From: Flammeovirgaceae bacterium UBA6059
GTDB taxonomy: Bacteria; Bacteroidota; Bacteroidia; Cytophagales; Cyclobacteriaceae
Direction of reading: 5' to 3'
NCBI GenBank assembly: GCA_002435755.1
Contig: DIYH01000046.1
Coordinates: 186,001 to 250,000 of the forward strand
DNA: 64,000 nucleotides
Shown here: one piece after another, positions 8,408 to 16,647 of the stretch
How the letters are laid out: each line of letters begins with the position of its first letter
Numbering within the stretch: position 1 is the first letter of the stretch
The notes under the pieces: generated by a model
The model's database searches: none
The model's input: only the letters and a program-made list of their open reading frames with translations
Told to the model about the DNA's origin: nothing
Program-made: the position numbers and the translations under genes

Positions 8408-10516
8408 CTACTGTAGGATCGTAAACTCAACCCGTCTATTGAGCGCCTTGCCTTCTTCTGTATCATTTGAGGCAACAGGCTTGCTTTCTCCATATCCTTT
8501 GGAGATCAGCCGCTCAGTTGCTACTCCCTTTTCCGACAGGTAGGCTCTCACAGATGCCGCCCTGTCAGTAGACAATGTCAGGTTGTAGTCATCCGAGCCC
8601 TGGCTATCAGTATGACCCCCCAGTTCTATTTTGAGATCAGGGTTATTCTCCAAAATACCAACTAATAGATTCAACTCCTCAAAAGACTCTTGTTTGAGTG
8701 ACGACTTGTCCAGGTCGAAGAAGACATTGTTGATGCGTATAGTCCGCCCTACTTCTAATGGAGCAAGGTAGAGGTCCTTTTTAATTTCCTGGTAAGCAGA
8801 GAGCTCTCTCACATCAAGGTACTCACTGACAGGATAGTAGGCCTGCTTTTCTCCTCTGAAGGCATATTGATTTCCGATAGGAAGTACGATCTGATATGTG
8901 CCATCGGTGGGGTCAGAGCTTGCAATACCCAGTTCGGTACCTGTGACGATATCAGTATAGGCCACTTTAGCTCCTATAGGTTCATTCGTCTTACTATCAT
9001 AAACCACACCCGACACGAGCACAACGGGCTCAGGAAGCAAGGCTGGTGGCAGCTTGATGCGGAAGACATCACCACTACCGACACTGTTATTGGAGGAGAT
9101 CATATAGGCATAGGCTCCCGAGGCAGGAATATTGAAGTAAGCATCCCAATCGCTGGTATTGATCCCCATTCCCAGGTTGAGTGGCTTGGTCCAGTTGGTC
9201 CAGGTATCATCGAGACGCTTAGTCATAAAAACATCCGAATCACCATAACCAGGCCAACCATTGGAGCTGAAGTACATGGTCCTCCCATCAGCCGCCAGGA
9301 AAGGAGAAGTTTCATTTCCTATCGTGTTGACTGAAGGTCCAAGGCTCATCGGCTCTGTGAAGCTACCGTCTTCATTTCTAAAGCAGACGTACACATCCTT
9401 ATAGTTTTCATTTTCATCACCGGGCTCTTTTAGTGTATCGTCTCTTCGTAACGTAATGAGAATGACCTTACCATTGCTGGAAAGGTTAGCCTCCGAGTAC
9501 TTACTGTCATTTACATAGTTTTCAATATTGACATCCTGAGGCATCGACCAACCATCTTCAGTCCTTTGCGATAGTGACATCCCTTTGCCATTACTGCCTC
9601 CATCACTCAAGTACCTATTCATCAGAAGCAGCGTATTATTATCTGGTGTCACACTGATCACAGTGTTATGAAAACCCTGGTTCAACGGATAAGACATGGC
9701 CTTAGCCATACTCCACGAATCGTTGGTCCATTCAGAATACCAAATGTCATCATGCTCAGAACTGACGTTTAACGGATAGCTATCGCGAACGAAATAGAGC
9801 ATTTTACCATCAGGTGCAATGATTGGCATCTTCTCAGACCACTCGGTATTGATATTACGCCCGAGGTTTTCCTTGATCAGGTTCGCAGGCACATCTGGTA
9901 CTACCGCAATTGCATTTTCATCCTGGTATACCATCATGCGATCTATGGTCATGGATTGAGCATTGGATACGTTAAAACCAATAGCATTACCATAAAAAGG
10001 CTGTGCTGCCATCTCATGCACACGTTGGCCGTTGACCTTAAACTCCCATCGACCATTGGCACCTAGTACCTCTACCTTGTTCAACTCACCGGAACCTTTG
10101 ATCAAAGACTTGTTCTCCACCCAATCCAATATGTCAGAGTAGTTGCCATCTACCGTTTTCCCAATAAAAAAATAGCCATTACCACTAAGCGCAAACTGAT
10201 ATTGCCCTTCGTCACCTTTCCCAAACAGGAGTGAGTAGCCATAGTTGTCTACCCCCTTGAGATGACCCATGCTTACTTCTATTTTCCATGGCTTACTCTC
10301 GTCTATGTTGATGCGTTCATAGGCACTCCATGAGCCACTTTCACGCTTGTGTTCAAACTGATACCTACCATAATTAAACCTGCCCTCGGCCTTCTCATGT
10401 GAGAAAACCGGCCAATCCCAGCGATTGTCTTCAAACTCATCTGAGAATATCAATGTACTTTGAGCACTTATAAAGTTTGGCAGCAAGCAACACAGAACAA
10501 TAAATAGTCGATTCAT
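8408..10516 (-). CDS. OmpA-family lipid- or peptidoglycan-anchored protein with LamG-like, PD40 and Cna/CarboxypepD-like domains
   Basis: A 702-residue exported protein. In order: a signal peptide ending near ISAQ; a jelly-roll/concanavalin-like domain (about 20-200); a PD40 propeller (about 220-490) with blades such as MPIIAPDGKMLYFVRD and SPFLAADGRTMYFSSN; a carboxypeptidase-regulatory-like beta-sandwich (about 500-580); and a C-terminal OmpA domain (about 590-702). The OmpA domain carries the peptidoglycan-binding pattern ELGGHTDSQGSDDYNLTLS and ends in LNRRVEFTI. The OmpA domain tethers such proteins to the cell wall. Unlike the OmpA gene at 30.3 kb, this one has no PorP/SprF neighbour. 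Confidence 0.88.
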   Translation of the reverse strand: MNRLFIVLCCLLPNFISAQSTLIFSDEFEDNRWDWPVFSHEKAEGRFNYGRYQFEHKRESGSWSAYERINIDESKPWKIEVSMGHLKGVDNYGYSLLFGKGDEGQYQFALSGNGYFFIGKTVDGNYSDILDWVENKSLIKGSGELNKVEVLGANGRWEFKVNGQRVHEMAAQPFYGNAIGFNVSNAQSMTIDRMMVYQDENAIAVVPDVPANLIKENLGRNINTEWSEKMPIIAPDGKMLYFVRDSYPLNVSSEHDDIWYSEWTNDSWSMAKAMSYPLNQGFHNTVISVTPDNNTLLLMNRYLSDGGSNGKGMSLSQRTEDGWSMPQDVNIENYVNDSKYSEANLSSNGKVILITLRRDDTLKEPGDENENYKDVYVCFRNEDGSFTEPMSLGPSVNTIGNETSPFLAADGRTMYFSSNGWPGYGDSDVFMTKRLDDTWTNWTKPLNLGMGINTSDWDAYFNIPASGAYAYMISSNNSVGSGDVFRIKLPPALLPEPVVLVSGVVYDSKTNEPIGAKVAYTDIVTGTELGIASSDPTDGTYQIVLPIGNQYAFRGEKQAYYPVSEYLDVRELSAYQEIKKDLYLAPLEVGRTIRINNVFFDLDKSSLKQESFEELNLLVGILENNPDLKIELGGHTDSQGSDDYNLTLSTDRAASVRAYLSEKGVATERLISKGYGESKPVASNDTEEGKALNRRVEFTILQ

Positions 10517-10633
10517 AGCCTTCTCGTTTAAGTTTCAAATTGCATAACCATCATCGCTACTGCAATACCATCTTGTGGGTATTTTAGGCTACCACAATCG
10601 GCAAACCCCATACATATTGCCAGTCAATTGTAG

Positions 10634-11008
10634 GTGAAATATGTAAGTTTGACTATGCTACTTCAAGTTTTAATGTATGTCCTGGCAGGCTTTTTTGTAT
10701 TTGCCGGGGTTTATCACTTTTTAAAGCCGAAATTCTTTCTTCGAATTATCCCTCCTATACTTCCTTTGAAAGAATGGATCAACTGGATCACTGGCGGTTT
10801 CGAGGTAGCATTGGGCTTACTCCTGTTGTTTCCAAGCTACCAGTCAATAGCAGCATGGGGCATTATGATATTACTCGTAGCTGTCTTTCCGGCCAACATC
10901 TATCATCTCATGGCCAAGGGTGCTGGTATGAAAGTACCCATTTGGGCACTATGGGTAAGATTACCATTGCAGGGTGTATTGATCTGGTGGGCCTATCAAT
11001 ATACCTGA
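10634..11008 (+). CDS. DoxX-like small membrane protein
   Basis: A 124-residue, four-helix membrane protein starting at GTG. Features such as GFFVFAGVYHFLKPKFFLRIIPP and the GGFEVALGLLLLFP helix are typical of the DoxX/MauE-related group of inner-membrane proteins. Its stop codon overlaps the start of the AlkD-like gene by one base (TGATG), which suggests translational coupling and one operon with the two following genes. The exact role is unknown. Confidence 0.78.
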   Translation: MKYVSLTMLLQVLMYVLAGFFVFAGVYHFLKPKFFLRIIPPILPLKEWINWITGGFEVALGLLLLFPSYQSIAAWGIMILLVAVFPANIYHLMAKGAGMKVPIWALWVRLPLQGVLIWWAYQYT

Positions 11009-11676
11009 TGGAGATCATCGACTATATAGAAAAGAGTTTTTTAGAAGATGCCAACCTGGCCAAGGCGGAAGGTATGTCAGCATATCTCAAAAATCAATTT
11101 CCCTTTTTTGGTCTTCAGCGAAACGAGCGCTGGCCTCACTATCGCTCAGCCTGGCACAACTATCCTATCGGCAATGGTCAAGAACTAACAGATGTGACCC
11201 TGGCAGCATGGGGCCAACCACAACGTGAGTTTCACTACTTTGCCATTGAAACAGTCGTGAAATACAAAAAATATCTGGAACCGGGCCATCTACGGTTGAT
11301 AGAGTACTGTATCACTCATCAGAGTTGGTGGGATACCGTCGATATGTTTGCTGGTAAAATCAGTGGTATTTTTTTCCAGCTGTTTCCGGAACTCATCTCC
11401 ACAGGTCCCGATCAATGGGTAGGCTCCTCAAACATCTGGCTAATAAGGTCCGCACTCCTCAACCAACTGTTTTTTGATGAAGACAACTTTGATGAATATC
11501 GCTTGTTTCGCTATATCAACCAACATAAGTCCAGTAAGGAGTTCTTCATTAGTAAAGCCATTGGGTGGGCGTTGCGCCAATACAGCAAAAGAAGACCAGA
11601 TCGGGTAGAGGCGTTTTTAGACTCTACAACACTGCAACCGCTTAGCGTTAAGGAGGCTTCAAAGTACCTTACATGA
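11008..11676 (+). CDS. AlkD-like DNA alkylation repair protein
   Basis: From the ATG at 11008 the product is 222 residues, the normal size of AlkD-type HEAT-repeat DNA glycosylases. The same frame is open further upstream, but that region codes for the DoxX-like protein, so the shorter start is preferred. Family features are seen: the SWWDTVDMFAGKI segment with the catalytic-region aspartate, IWLIRSALLNQLFF, and FFISKAIGWALRQYSKRRPDRV near the C-terminus. AlkD enzymes remove 3- and 7-alkylpurines in the cytoplasm. It overlaps the previous gene by 1 bp and the next by 4 bp. Confidence 0.9.
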   Translation: MEIIDYIEKSFLEDANLAKAEGMSAYLKNQFPFFGLQRNERWPHYRSAWHNYPIGNGQELTDVTLAAWGQPQREFHYFAIETVVKYKKYLEPGHLRLIEYCITHQSWWDTVDMFAGKISGIFFQLFPELISTGPDQWVGSSNIWLIRSALLNQLFFDEDNFDEYRLFRYINQHKSSKEFFISKAIGWALRQYSKRRPDRVEAFLDSTTLQPLSVKEASKYLT

Positions 11677-12356
11677 ATATACATTTTATCTTAAGTCACC
11701 CTGCCGTACCGGAAAACATCGGGTTTACTTGTAGAGCTATGAAAACCGTGGGCTTCCGTCATCTCAGGCTCGTGAATCCAAAAGACCACCTGGGCCAGAA
11801 AGCCAGGAAGACTGCCTATGGTTCGCACGACCTTCTCGAAAGTGCGTTAATCTACGAGGACATGTCTTCGGCTCTGGTTGGTATTGACCTTGTAGTAGGT
11901 ACTACAGCGAAGAACAGGGTCGGTCGACACGACTATCACAATCCCGAGGCTTTGGTCTCTTTGCTTCGGCAAAAGGAGGGAGTTGTAGAAAACGTCGGAC
12001 TTGTTTTCGGTAGCGAAAGAAACGGTCTGTCCAGTGAGGAGATCACTCTCTGTGATCTCCTGACCACCATACCCCTCGCTACGGAGCATCCGTCTCTTAA
12101 TCTGGCACAAGCCGTTATGGTCTATGCCTACGAGATATCAAAGGCGAGCTTGAGTAACTCGAACATGAGTAAACCAGGCCCTGCTACTGATCAAGCCAAA
12201 CTCAAATCAGCAGCTTTTGGATTGTTGGACAAGCTTGAGCTAAAAGATCATGGGAGTCTATATCAACGTCTTAAGGACAGGCTCATGGTGGCATCAGCTG
12301 AAGATACTTCTCTTATACTTGCACTTTCTAGATTTATCAATCGCAAGCTCGATTAA
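11673..12356 (+). CDS. SPOUT-class RNA 2'-O-methyltransferase (TrmJ/TrmH type)
   Basis: A 227-residue cytoplasmic enzyme. The N-terminal HFILSHPAVPENIGFTCRAMK segment and the knot motifs LVFGSERNGLSSEEI and IPLATEHPSLNLAQAV identify the SpoU/TrmH superfamily. The last two motifs resemble TrmJ, which methylates residue 32 of tRNA; that specificity is inference. The ATGA overlap with the AlkD-like gene indicates coupling, so a DNA repair protein and an RNA methylase share a transcript. The 3' end overlaps the convergent protease gene by 4 bp. Confidence 0.88.
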   Translation: MNIHFILSHPAVPENIGFTCRAMKTVGFRHLRLVNPKDHLGQKARKTAYGSHDLLESALIYEDMSSALVGIDLVVGTTAKNRVGRHDYHNPEALVSLLRQKEGVVENVGLVFGSERNGLSSEEITLCDLLTTIPLATEHPSLNLAQAVMVYAYEISKASLSNSNMSKPGPATDQAKLKSAAFGLLDKLELKDHGSLYQRLKDRLMVASAEDTSLILALSRFINRKLD

Positions 12357-13603
12357 TAAGAAGAGCTGCTCAGCTTATTCATCGCTCTTATTCTTTGGAG
12401 CAAAGTTGGATGAGAATAGTTCAAAAAAACGTGCCATGGATGAGGGGTCAGGTTACTCAAATGGTCTGTAGATAGTTTTTTCAAGGCTGATTTTAAAGGG
12501 TCCGCTCCAAAAGTCTCAGTAGCATAAGCGTCAGCTTCATACTCATTCTTCCTCGAAACAATACTCATCAATATGCCGAGTACCTTACTCAAAGGTGAGA
12601 ACAGTATACCAAAAGCTAGTATGTTAAGATGAATAGCGGTCGTATCTCCTCCCATGGCCCAAGTGACCTCAGAGCTGAAGATCATAAGCGACAACAAGTA
12701 CAACATGATACCCGTCTGGACCACACCCAGGACCATACCTCCTATAATATGCTTCTTCTTATAGTGTCCTACCTCATGGGCAAGCACCGCCACCAATTCG
12801 TCATGTGTATGATTCTCAATCAACGTATCATACAACACAATTTTCTTTCTATTACCCAATCCGGAGAAATAAGCATTGGCTTTGCTAGAACGTTTTGAGC
12901 CATCCACCACAAAAATATTCGTCAAAGGAAATGACACCTTTCTTGCGTAGGCTTCAATCTTGTCACGCAACTCACCACTCTCCAGCGGAGTGAGTTTATT
13001 AAAGAGAGGAACAATAAGGCTCGTATAAAACATATTCATGAATACCATGAATACCCCAATGACAAGCCAAAACCACAACCAAAAGTCCTTTCCTAGCGAA
13101 AAAATCAATAGTATTAACGCCGTAAGCATGACCCCACCTATAAGTATGGACAAAAAATATCCTTTGACTTTATCAAGAATGAAAGTCTTCATCGAAGACT
13201 TATTGAACCCAAACTTCTCCTCAATAATGAAGGTGCCGTATAGTTGAAAGGGAATGGTAAGGATATCAGAGATAAAATAAAGTGCAGCAAAAAAATACAA
13301 TGAAAGTACCAGTTCATTTGGTGCATACCCGCGTAACCACAAATCCAGGTCACCGAACCAACCAAAATACAATACAGCAATAGTGACCACAAAAGAGATG
13401 GTCCCTGTGATCACCCCAAAACGATAGTTAGCAACTTCATACCGTTGAGATTTCTCGTACTGGGCCTCATTATAGATACCTGCAAGCTCATCAGGTATGT
13501 TTTGATTAGCCGACCTGTGATTTAAGAAACCAACCATAAAATCAACAATAAATTCAACCGCGATAATACCTATCAGTAAAAAAAGTAGTCCTCTTTCATC
13601 CAT
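12353..13603 (-). CDS. Ste24-type M48 zinc metalloprotease of the inner membrane
   Basis: A 416-residue membrane protease. The zinc motif HEVGH lies near residue 274 and the third ligand glutamate lies in RKNEYEADAYA near residue 356. Several hydrophobic helices precede the catalytic part. The NIFVVDGSKRSSKANAYFSG stretch is characteristic of CAAX prenyl protease 1 homologues. Bacterial members act in membrane or envelope protein quality control; no prenylated substrate is implied. The gene runs convergent to the methyltransferase with a 4-bp overlap. Confidence 0.92.
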   Translation of the reverse strand: MDERGLLFLLIGIIAVEFIVDFMVGFLNHRSANQNIPDELAGIYNEAQYEKSQRYEVANYRFGVITGTISFVVTIAVLYFGWFGDLDLWLRGYAPNELVLSLYFFAALYFISDILTIPFQLYGTFIIEEKFGFNKSSMKTFILDKVKGYFLSILIGGVMLTALILLIFSLGKDFWLWFWLVIGVFMVFMNMFYTSLIVPLFNKLTPLESGELRDKIEAYARKVSFPLTNIFVVDGSKRSSKANAYFSGLGNRKKIVLYDTLIENHTHDELVAVLAHEVGHYKKKHIIGGMVLGVVQTGIMLYLLSLMIFSSEVTWAMGGDTTAIHLNILAFGILFSPLSKVLGILMSIVSRKNEYEADAYATETFGADPLKSALKKLSTDHLSNLTPHPWHVFLNYSHPTLLQRIRAMNKLSSSSY

Positions 13604-13730
13604 CCGGCTAAAATAAAATCAATTGAATTAAATCCTCACTTGTTGATCTCAGGATCTCACAGAACACCCCAAAGATGTCAGTCTAACATCAGCTAGTCCA
13701 CAGCTCACAATCAATAGTTGTCAAAATTGT

Positions 13731-13738
13731 TAAATTTG
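13731..13738 (+). promoter_or_regulatory. Candidate -7 promoter element of duplicated unit 1
   Basis: TAAATTTG is an exact match to the Bacteroidota -7 consensus TAnnTTTG. The corresponding position in copy 2 reads TAAATTTA. If used, it gives a leader of about 165 nt before the small lipoprotein gene, conserved in both copies. A second candidate nearer the gene is TAGTATTG at 13865 (TAATATTG at 16367 in copy 2). No convincing -33 element was seen for either. Confidence 0.35.
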
Positions 13739-13909
13739 CACATACAACTGAGTGGAAAATTATGAACACAATAACTCAACTCAACTAAGACTTGTCAATT
13801 GATAGACAGGTTTTTAAGGGTAAAAAAAAATCAGTTATTCGCAATTCAATTAATAAAGTTTCATTAGTATTGTCGAAGATTACTAACAAACTAATAAATG
13901 CTAATAGCT

Positions 13910-14068
13910 ATGAAAAGATTAACGCTTACTTTCGCCCTTACTGCTTTTTTCGCCTTCGCTTTCACAAGCTGTGATGACTCTGAAGATCTAGCCAGCCCCG
14001 ATTTGTCTAAAGTTGAAGCACAAGCTTCAGGAGGAAATGACGACACAACAGGCGGCAAAGGGAACTGA
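13910..14068 (+). CDS. Small lipoprotein of the tandem lipoprotein/TPR unit (copy 1)
   Basis: A 52-codon gene. It has a basic MKR start, a hydrophobic core and an FTSC lipobox with C21 as the lipidated cysteine; an in-frame ATG four codons upstream (13898) is also conserved in the paralogue. The mature peptide is only about 32 residues, starts CDDSEDL, is acidic, and ends in a Gly-rich tail TTGGKGN. The paralogue at 16412 keeps the signal peptide and CDDSEDL almost unchanged but has a different tail. The gene is followed by a strong terminator and then by the TPR gene. I do not recognise a family. It could be a short surface lipoprotein, a partner of the TPR protein or a peptide precursor; only the lipoprotein call is supported by motif. 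Confidence 0.75.
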   Translation: MKRLTLTFALTAFFAFAFTSCDDSEDLASPDLSKVEAQASGGNDDTTGGKGN

Positions 14069-14084
14069 AATAATAGAAAATCAT

Positions 14085-14125
14085 AAAAAAGCACAGATTG
14101 ATAACTCTTTCTGTGCTTTTTTTTT
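14085..14125 (+). terminator. Rho-independent terminator between small lipoprotein and TPR gene
   Basis: The stem GCACAGA / TCTGTGC is extended by A/T pairs, has a 12-nt loop, and is followed by nine T residues. It sits 17 bp after the lipoprotein stop and ends only 24 bp before the TPR start codon. That leaves no room for an ordinary promoter, so the TPR gene probably depends on read-through. This would keep the lipoprotein transcript in excess (inference). Confidence 0.85.
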
Positions 14126-14149
14126 ACTATAAGGTTAACTTTAATCTTT

Positions 14150-15418
14150 ATGAGGTTATTAGTTATCCTAGGTTTTTTGGTTATTGCTCAGGTTATTGAG
14201 TCAGCAGCCGCCAGTTATCTACCAGAACGATCTACCCTTATTAAGGTATACAATGCAGAGGTTAAGGTCGAAGATGATAGCATTCTTACACTTTCCTATT
14301 CTCTATTAGCTAATAGTGATGATAATTATGCTCATGCTCTTTCTCACTTTCACATTGGCTTCATTAAAAATAAAAAACATGATCTGAGAGCTGCAGCTCA
14401 TTATATTGAGACCATTCATCTGCTGGAAGAGGCTGATACGACTGATATCTTCTTAGATATGGCAGTAAGGAAGAATTTGGGAGTTATTTATAAACAGCAT
14501 GGGGATTTGGAAAGTGGTATCAGGTATTATCAGGAGGCCATACCATATGCAGCCGCTTATGATAAAACTAGACCATACAACAAGCAGACCAACGTAATGA
14601 GCTTGAAGTATAATCTAGCCAATGCGTACAGTGAAAATTACAATCCAAAAGCCATTGACATCTATTTAAGTATATTGGAGGAAGCCAAGTCCAAAGAGAT
14701 TGTTTACAAGATCGCTCAAATCAATAATCAATTAGGCATTCTGTTTAACAATGCCAAAGAGTATGACCTTGCAATTGAGCATTATAACAACGTTTTGAAT
14801 TGTAAATATGGCCTGCCGGATGACAATCTTAAGCTTATCATAGGGTTCGCCAATGAAAACCTCGGAGAGGTATATTTCAAAAGAGCTGAAATGCAATTGG
14901 CTGAAAAGTATTGCTTAGAGGCTTTGGAGTATTTCGAAGATGAAGATAAGTTTGGTCCTTTAGTTACATTGACCGAATTGAACCTTTATCAAAACAAAAA
15001 AGATCTCGCAAGGAAATACGGTGAATGGGCTCTCAAAATTTTTCCCCAAGTCCAAAAATCTGAAGAGAAGCTGAAAATATTTGAACTGATGGCGGACCTC
15101 ACCACAACAGAAGAAGACCAACCCAATGAATATTTGACCAGAATGCTCGTTGAGCAGAGATCGGTCAATCAAGACTTGAATACACTAGCAGACTTAAAAG
15201 ATAAGGAGAACCTCTATAGAGTGGTCGACAGTTACTATCGTGAACTGGAAGCAAATCAAAGAAGTGCCGAATACCGAGAATGGATTGTGACGGGGTGTGC
15301 CATTCTTATTACACTGATCGTCTTGATGGCAGGCTATTTTATGATCATGGACAAGCGCAAGAAGAAAGAGCTGGTGGAAGGCCTGTCCAAAGATGGTTCC
15401 GACTTCAAATACTATTAA
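14150..15418 (+). CDS. TPR protein with signal sequence and one C-terminal membrane helix (copy 1)
   Basis: A 422-residue protein. An N-terminal signal sequence is followed by about seven TPR-like helical repeats (roughly 50-330; for example NLGVIYKQHGDLESGIRYYQEAI and NQLGILFNNAKEYDLAIEHYNNV). A coiled segment comes next, then one hydrophobic helix (about 377-396, IVTGCAILITLIVLMAGYF) and a short basic tail ending DGSDFKYY. The layout is that of Bacteroidota TPR sensor kinases or TPR-LuxR regulators, but it stops where the kinase or HTH would begin. The TPR part should lie in the periplasm and the tail in the cytoplasm. Its paralogue at 16648 is very similar throughout. Function unknown. Confidence 0.85.
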   Translation: MRLLVILGFLVIAQVIESAAASYLPERSTLIKVYNAEVKVEDDSILTLSYSLLANSDDNYAHALSHFHIGFIKNKKHDLRAAAHYIETIHLLEEADTTDIFLDMAVRKNLGVIYKQHGDLESGIRYYQEAIPYAAAYDKTRPYNKQTNVMSLKYNLANAYSENYNPKAIDIYLSILEEAKSKEIVYKIAQINNQLGILFNNAKEYDLAIEHYNNVLNCKYGLPDDNLKLIIGFANENLGEVYFKRAEMQLAEKYCLEALEYFEDEDKFGPLVTLTELNLYQNKKDLARKYGEWALKIFPQVQKSEEKLKIFELMADLTTTEEDQPNEYLTRMLVEQRSVNQDLNTLADLKDKENLYRVVDSYYRELEANQRSAEYREWIVTGCAILITLIVLMAGYFMIMDKRKKKELVEGLSKDGSDFKYY

Positions 15419-15464
15419 GCGTTTATTGAATTAGGAGGACATAAGGAACCAGGCTCCTCACTTT

Positions 15465-15745
15465 TCACTCCAACCTTAAAAGTTTCCCTCCCTGGTCCGT
15501 CTCAATAAGTATTAATCTCCCGGAAGTCCTGATAAACTTCAATGATGCTTGGTAAAGGCTTCATACAAGATGATCCAAAGGCATGAGGATAGCGACAGAA
15601 CCAATGGAAAACATACTCCCGAATACCTTCCATAAACCGTAACAAAAAGCGCCTTCCAGCCAAAAAACATAGGTATTAACGCGATTAACACCACTCCAAT
15701 AATAAGCCCCTGGAGGGAATATCTCTGTACTATATCAAGAGCCAC
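15465..15745 (-). pseudogene. Possible frameshifted remnant of a small membrane protein gene
   Basis: A 68-codon frame (15539-15745) encodes two hydrophobic helices (GLIIGVVLIALIPMFFGW and VCFPLVLSLSSCLWIILYEA). Near its end a shifted frame continues as LYQASLKFIRTSGRLI and finishes with GGKLLRLE and a stop at 15465. The joined reading looks more protein-like than either half, suggesting a small gene broken by a frameshift. It lies in the spacer between the two duplicated units, where nothing else codes. I do not recognise the family; the 68-codon frame could also be a real short gene or chance. Confidence 0.25.
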
Positions 15746-16187
15746 AAACTCTTCAGCTTACATGTTTAACTGCTGTTATCTCCTAGATAGTGTCACTATT
15801 TAGTAGCTACGGGCAACAGCGGAATGCACTCCATGAATTATAAGCCGAGCACCAAGCAATTTAATACCACTTTGAGTCGCCCATTTATCAAACTCAACAT
15901 AATACCACAACGCTGTATTCAAAAGAGATATGAATCATGAGTCTAGGCAAAAGTGGGATAAGTTGTGGCACGAGATGCTATCAAGCTAGCGCCAATTCGT
16001 ACATTTTAGAGTATCTGATTTGCTTCACTTAGAGTATTCAACATAGGCAACTAATAATCTCAGCAAACCTTTCCAACCCAATAATGCTCACAATTGACAG
16101 GGTCTCCATACTTCCCTCATCCATAGAAAGAGCTACATGAATTGGTCATAGGCGCACATTTCTCTGGTCTATTCAAGAGGTATTAGC
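15746..16187. other. Non-coding spacer between duplicated units
   Basis: No reading frame, RNA gene or clear hairpin terminator was recognised here. Stops are frequent in all frames. The stretch has no counterpart next to copy 1, so it looks like decayed or acquired spacer DNA. Confidence 0.5.
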
Positions 16188-16411
16188 CTAACATCAACTA
16201 GCACTCAAAACATCATTTCTTTATAAAAAACATAAATTTACACATCTTATTCATAAGGAAATCAAATAATCAATAACTTTAATTTAAGCATACTTATTAA
16301 TTGACATACAGTTTTTTAAGAGAATAAAAAAATCAGTTATATGCTATCTAATAATAGAATATTAATTAATATTGCCTCGAATTACTAACAAACTAATAAA
16401 TGCTAATAGCT

Positions 16412-16573
16412 ATGAAAAGACTAACGCTTACTTTCGCCCTTACTGCCTTATTTGCTCTTGCTTTCACAAGTTGTGACGACTCTGAGGATTTAGTGAATCC
16501 GGACCTAACTAGTATTGAAGCTGAAGCAACGACCGGGGGAGACGATGAAAACGGCTGCAAATCATGTAGCTAA
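16412..16573 (+). CDS. Small lipoprotein of the tandem lipoprotein/TPR unit (copy 2)
   Basis: A 53-codon paralogue of the gene at 13910. The signal peptide differs only at a few hydrophobic positions and the lipobox is again FTSC with C21. The mature part starts CDDSEDL, keeps an acidic linker with a GG pair before DD, then ends in NGCKSCS, which adds two cysteines absent from copy 1. The divergent C-terminus after a near-constant N-terminus is the notable feature. It resembles leader/core peptide organisation, but no maturation enzyme or peptide exporter is encoded nearby. It precedes its own TPR gene by 74 bp. Confidence 0.75.
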   Translation: MKRLTLTFALTALFALAFTSCDDSEDLVNPDLTSIEAEATTGGDDENGCKSCS

Positions 16574-16596
16574 ATAAAACCTTATCAAGACGCAAC

Positions 16597-16631
16597 GTAA
16601 GTCCTGAAAACTTTCATTCTTAGGGCTTTAC
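16597..16631 (+). other. Imperfect hairpin between small lipoprotein and TPR gene (copy 2)
   Basis: GTAAGTCCTGA pairs with TTAGGGCTTTAC, with one bulged T and two G-U pairs. It occupies the same place as the terminator in copy 1 but lacks a directly attached T-run (ATTTTT follows 7 bases later). It may be a weaker terminator or attenuator. Confidence 0.35.
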
Positions 16632-16647
16632 ATGGTATTTTTACAAG

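Larger units (their letters stand above)
13678..15418 (+). repeat. Direct duplication, copy 1 (leader + small lipoprotein + TPR gene)
   Basis: This block matches 16188-17922. Similarity begins near CTAACATCAGCTAG in the leader, runs through the AT-rich 5' region and the lipoprotein gene, and ends at the TPR gene stop codon. Both blocks are about 1.74 kb in the same orientation. Similarity is weakest between the two genes and in the 3' part of the lipoprotein gene. Boundaries were judged by eye. Confidence 0.8.

Noticed and set aside
10774..11007. Upstream extension of the AlkD-like frame
   Set aside because: It runs through the DoxX-like gene in another frame and would add 78 unrelated residues; the ATG at 11008 gives the normal family length.
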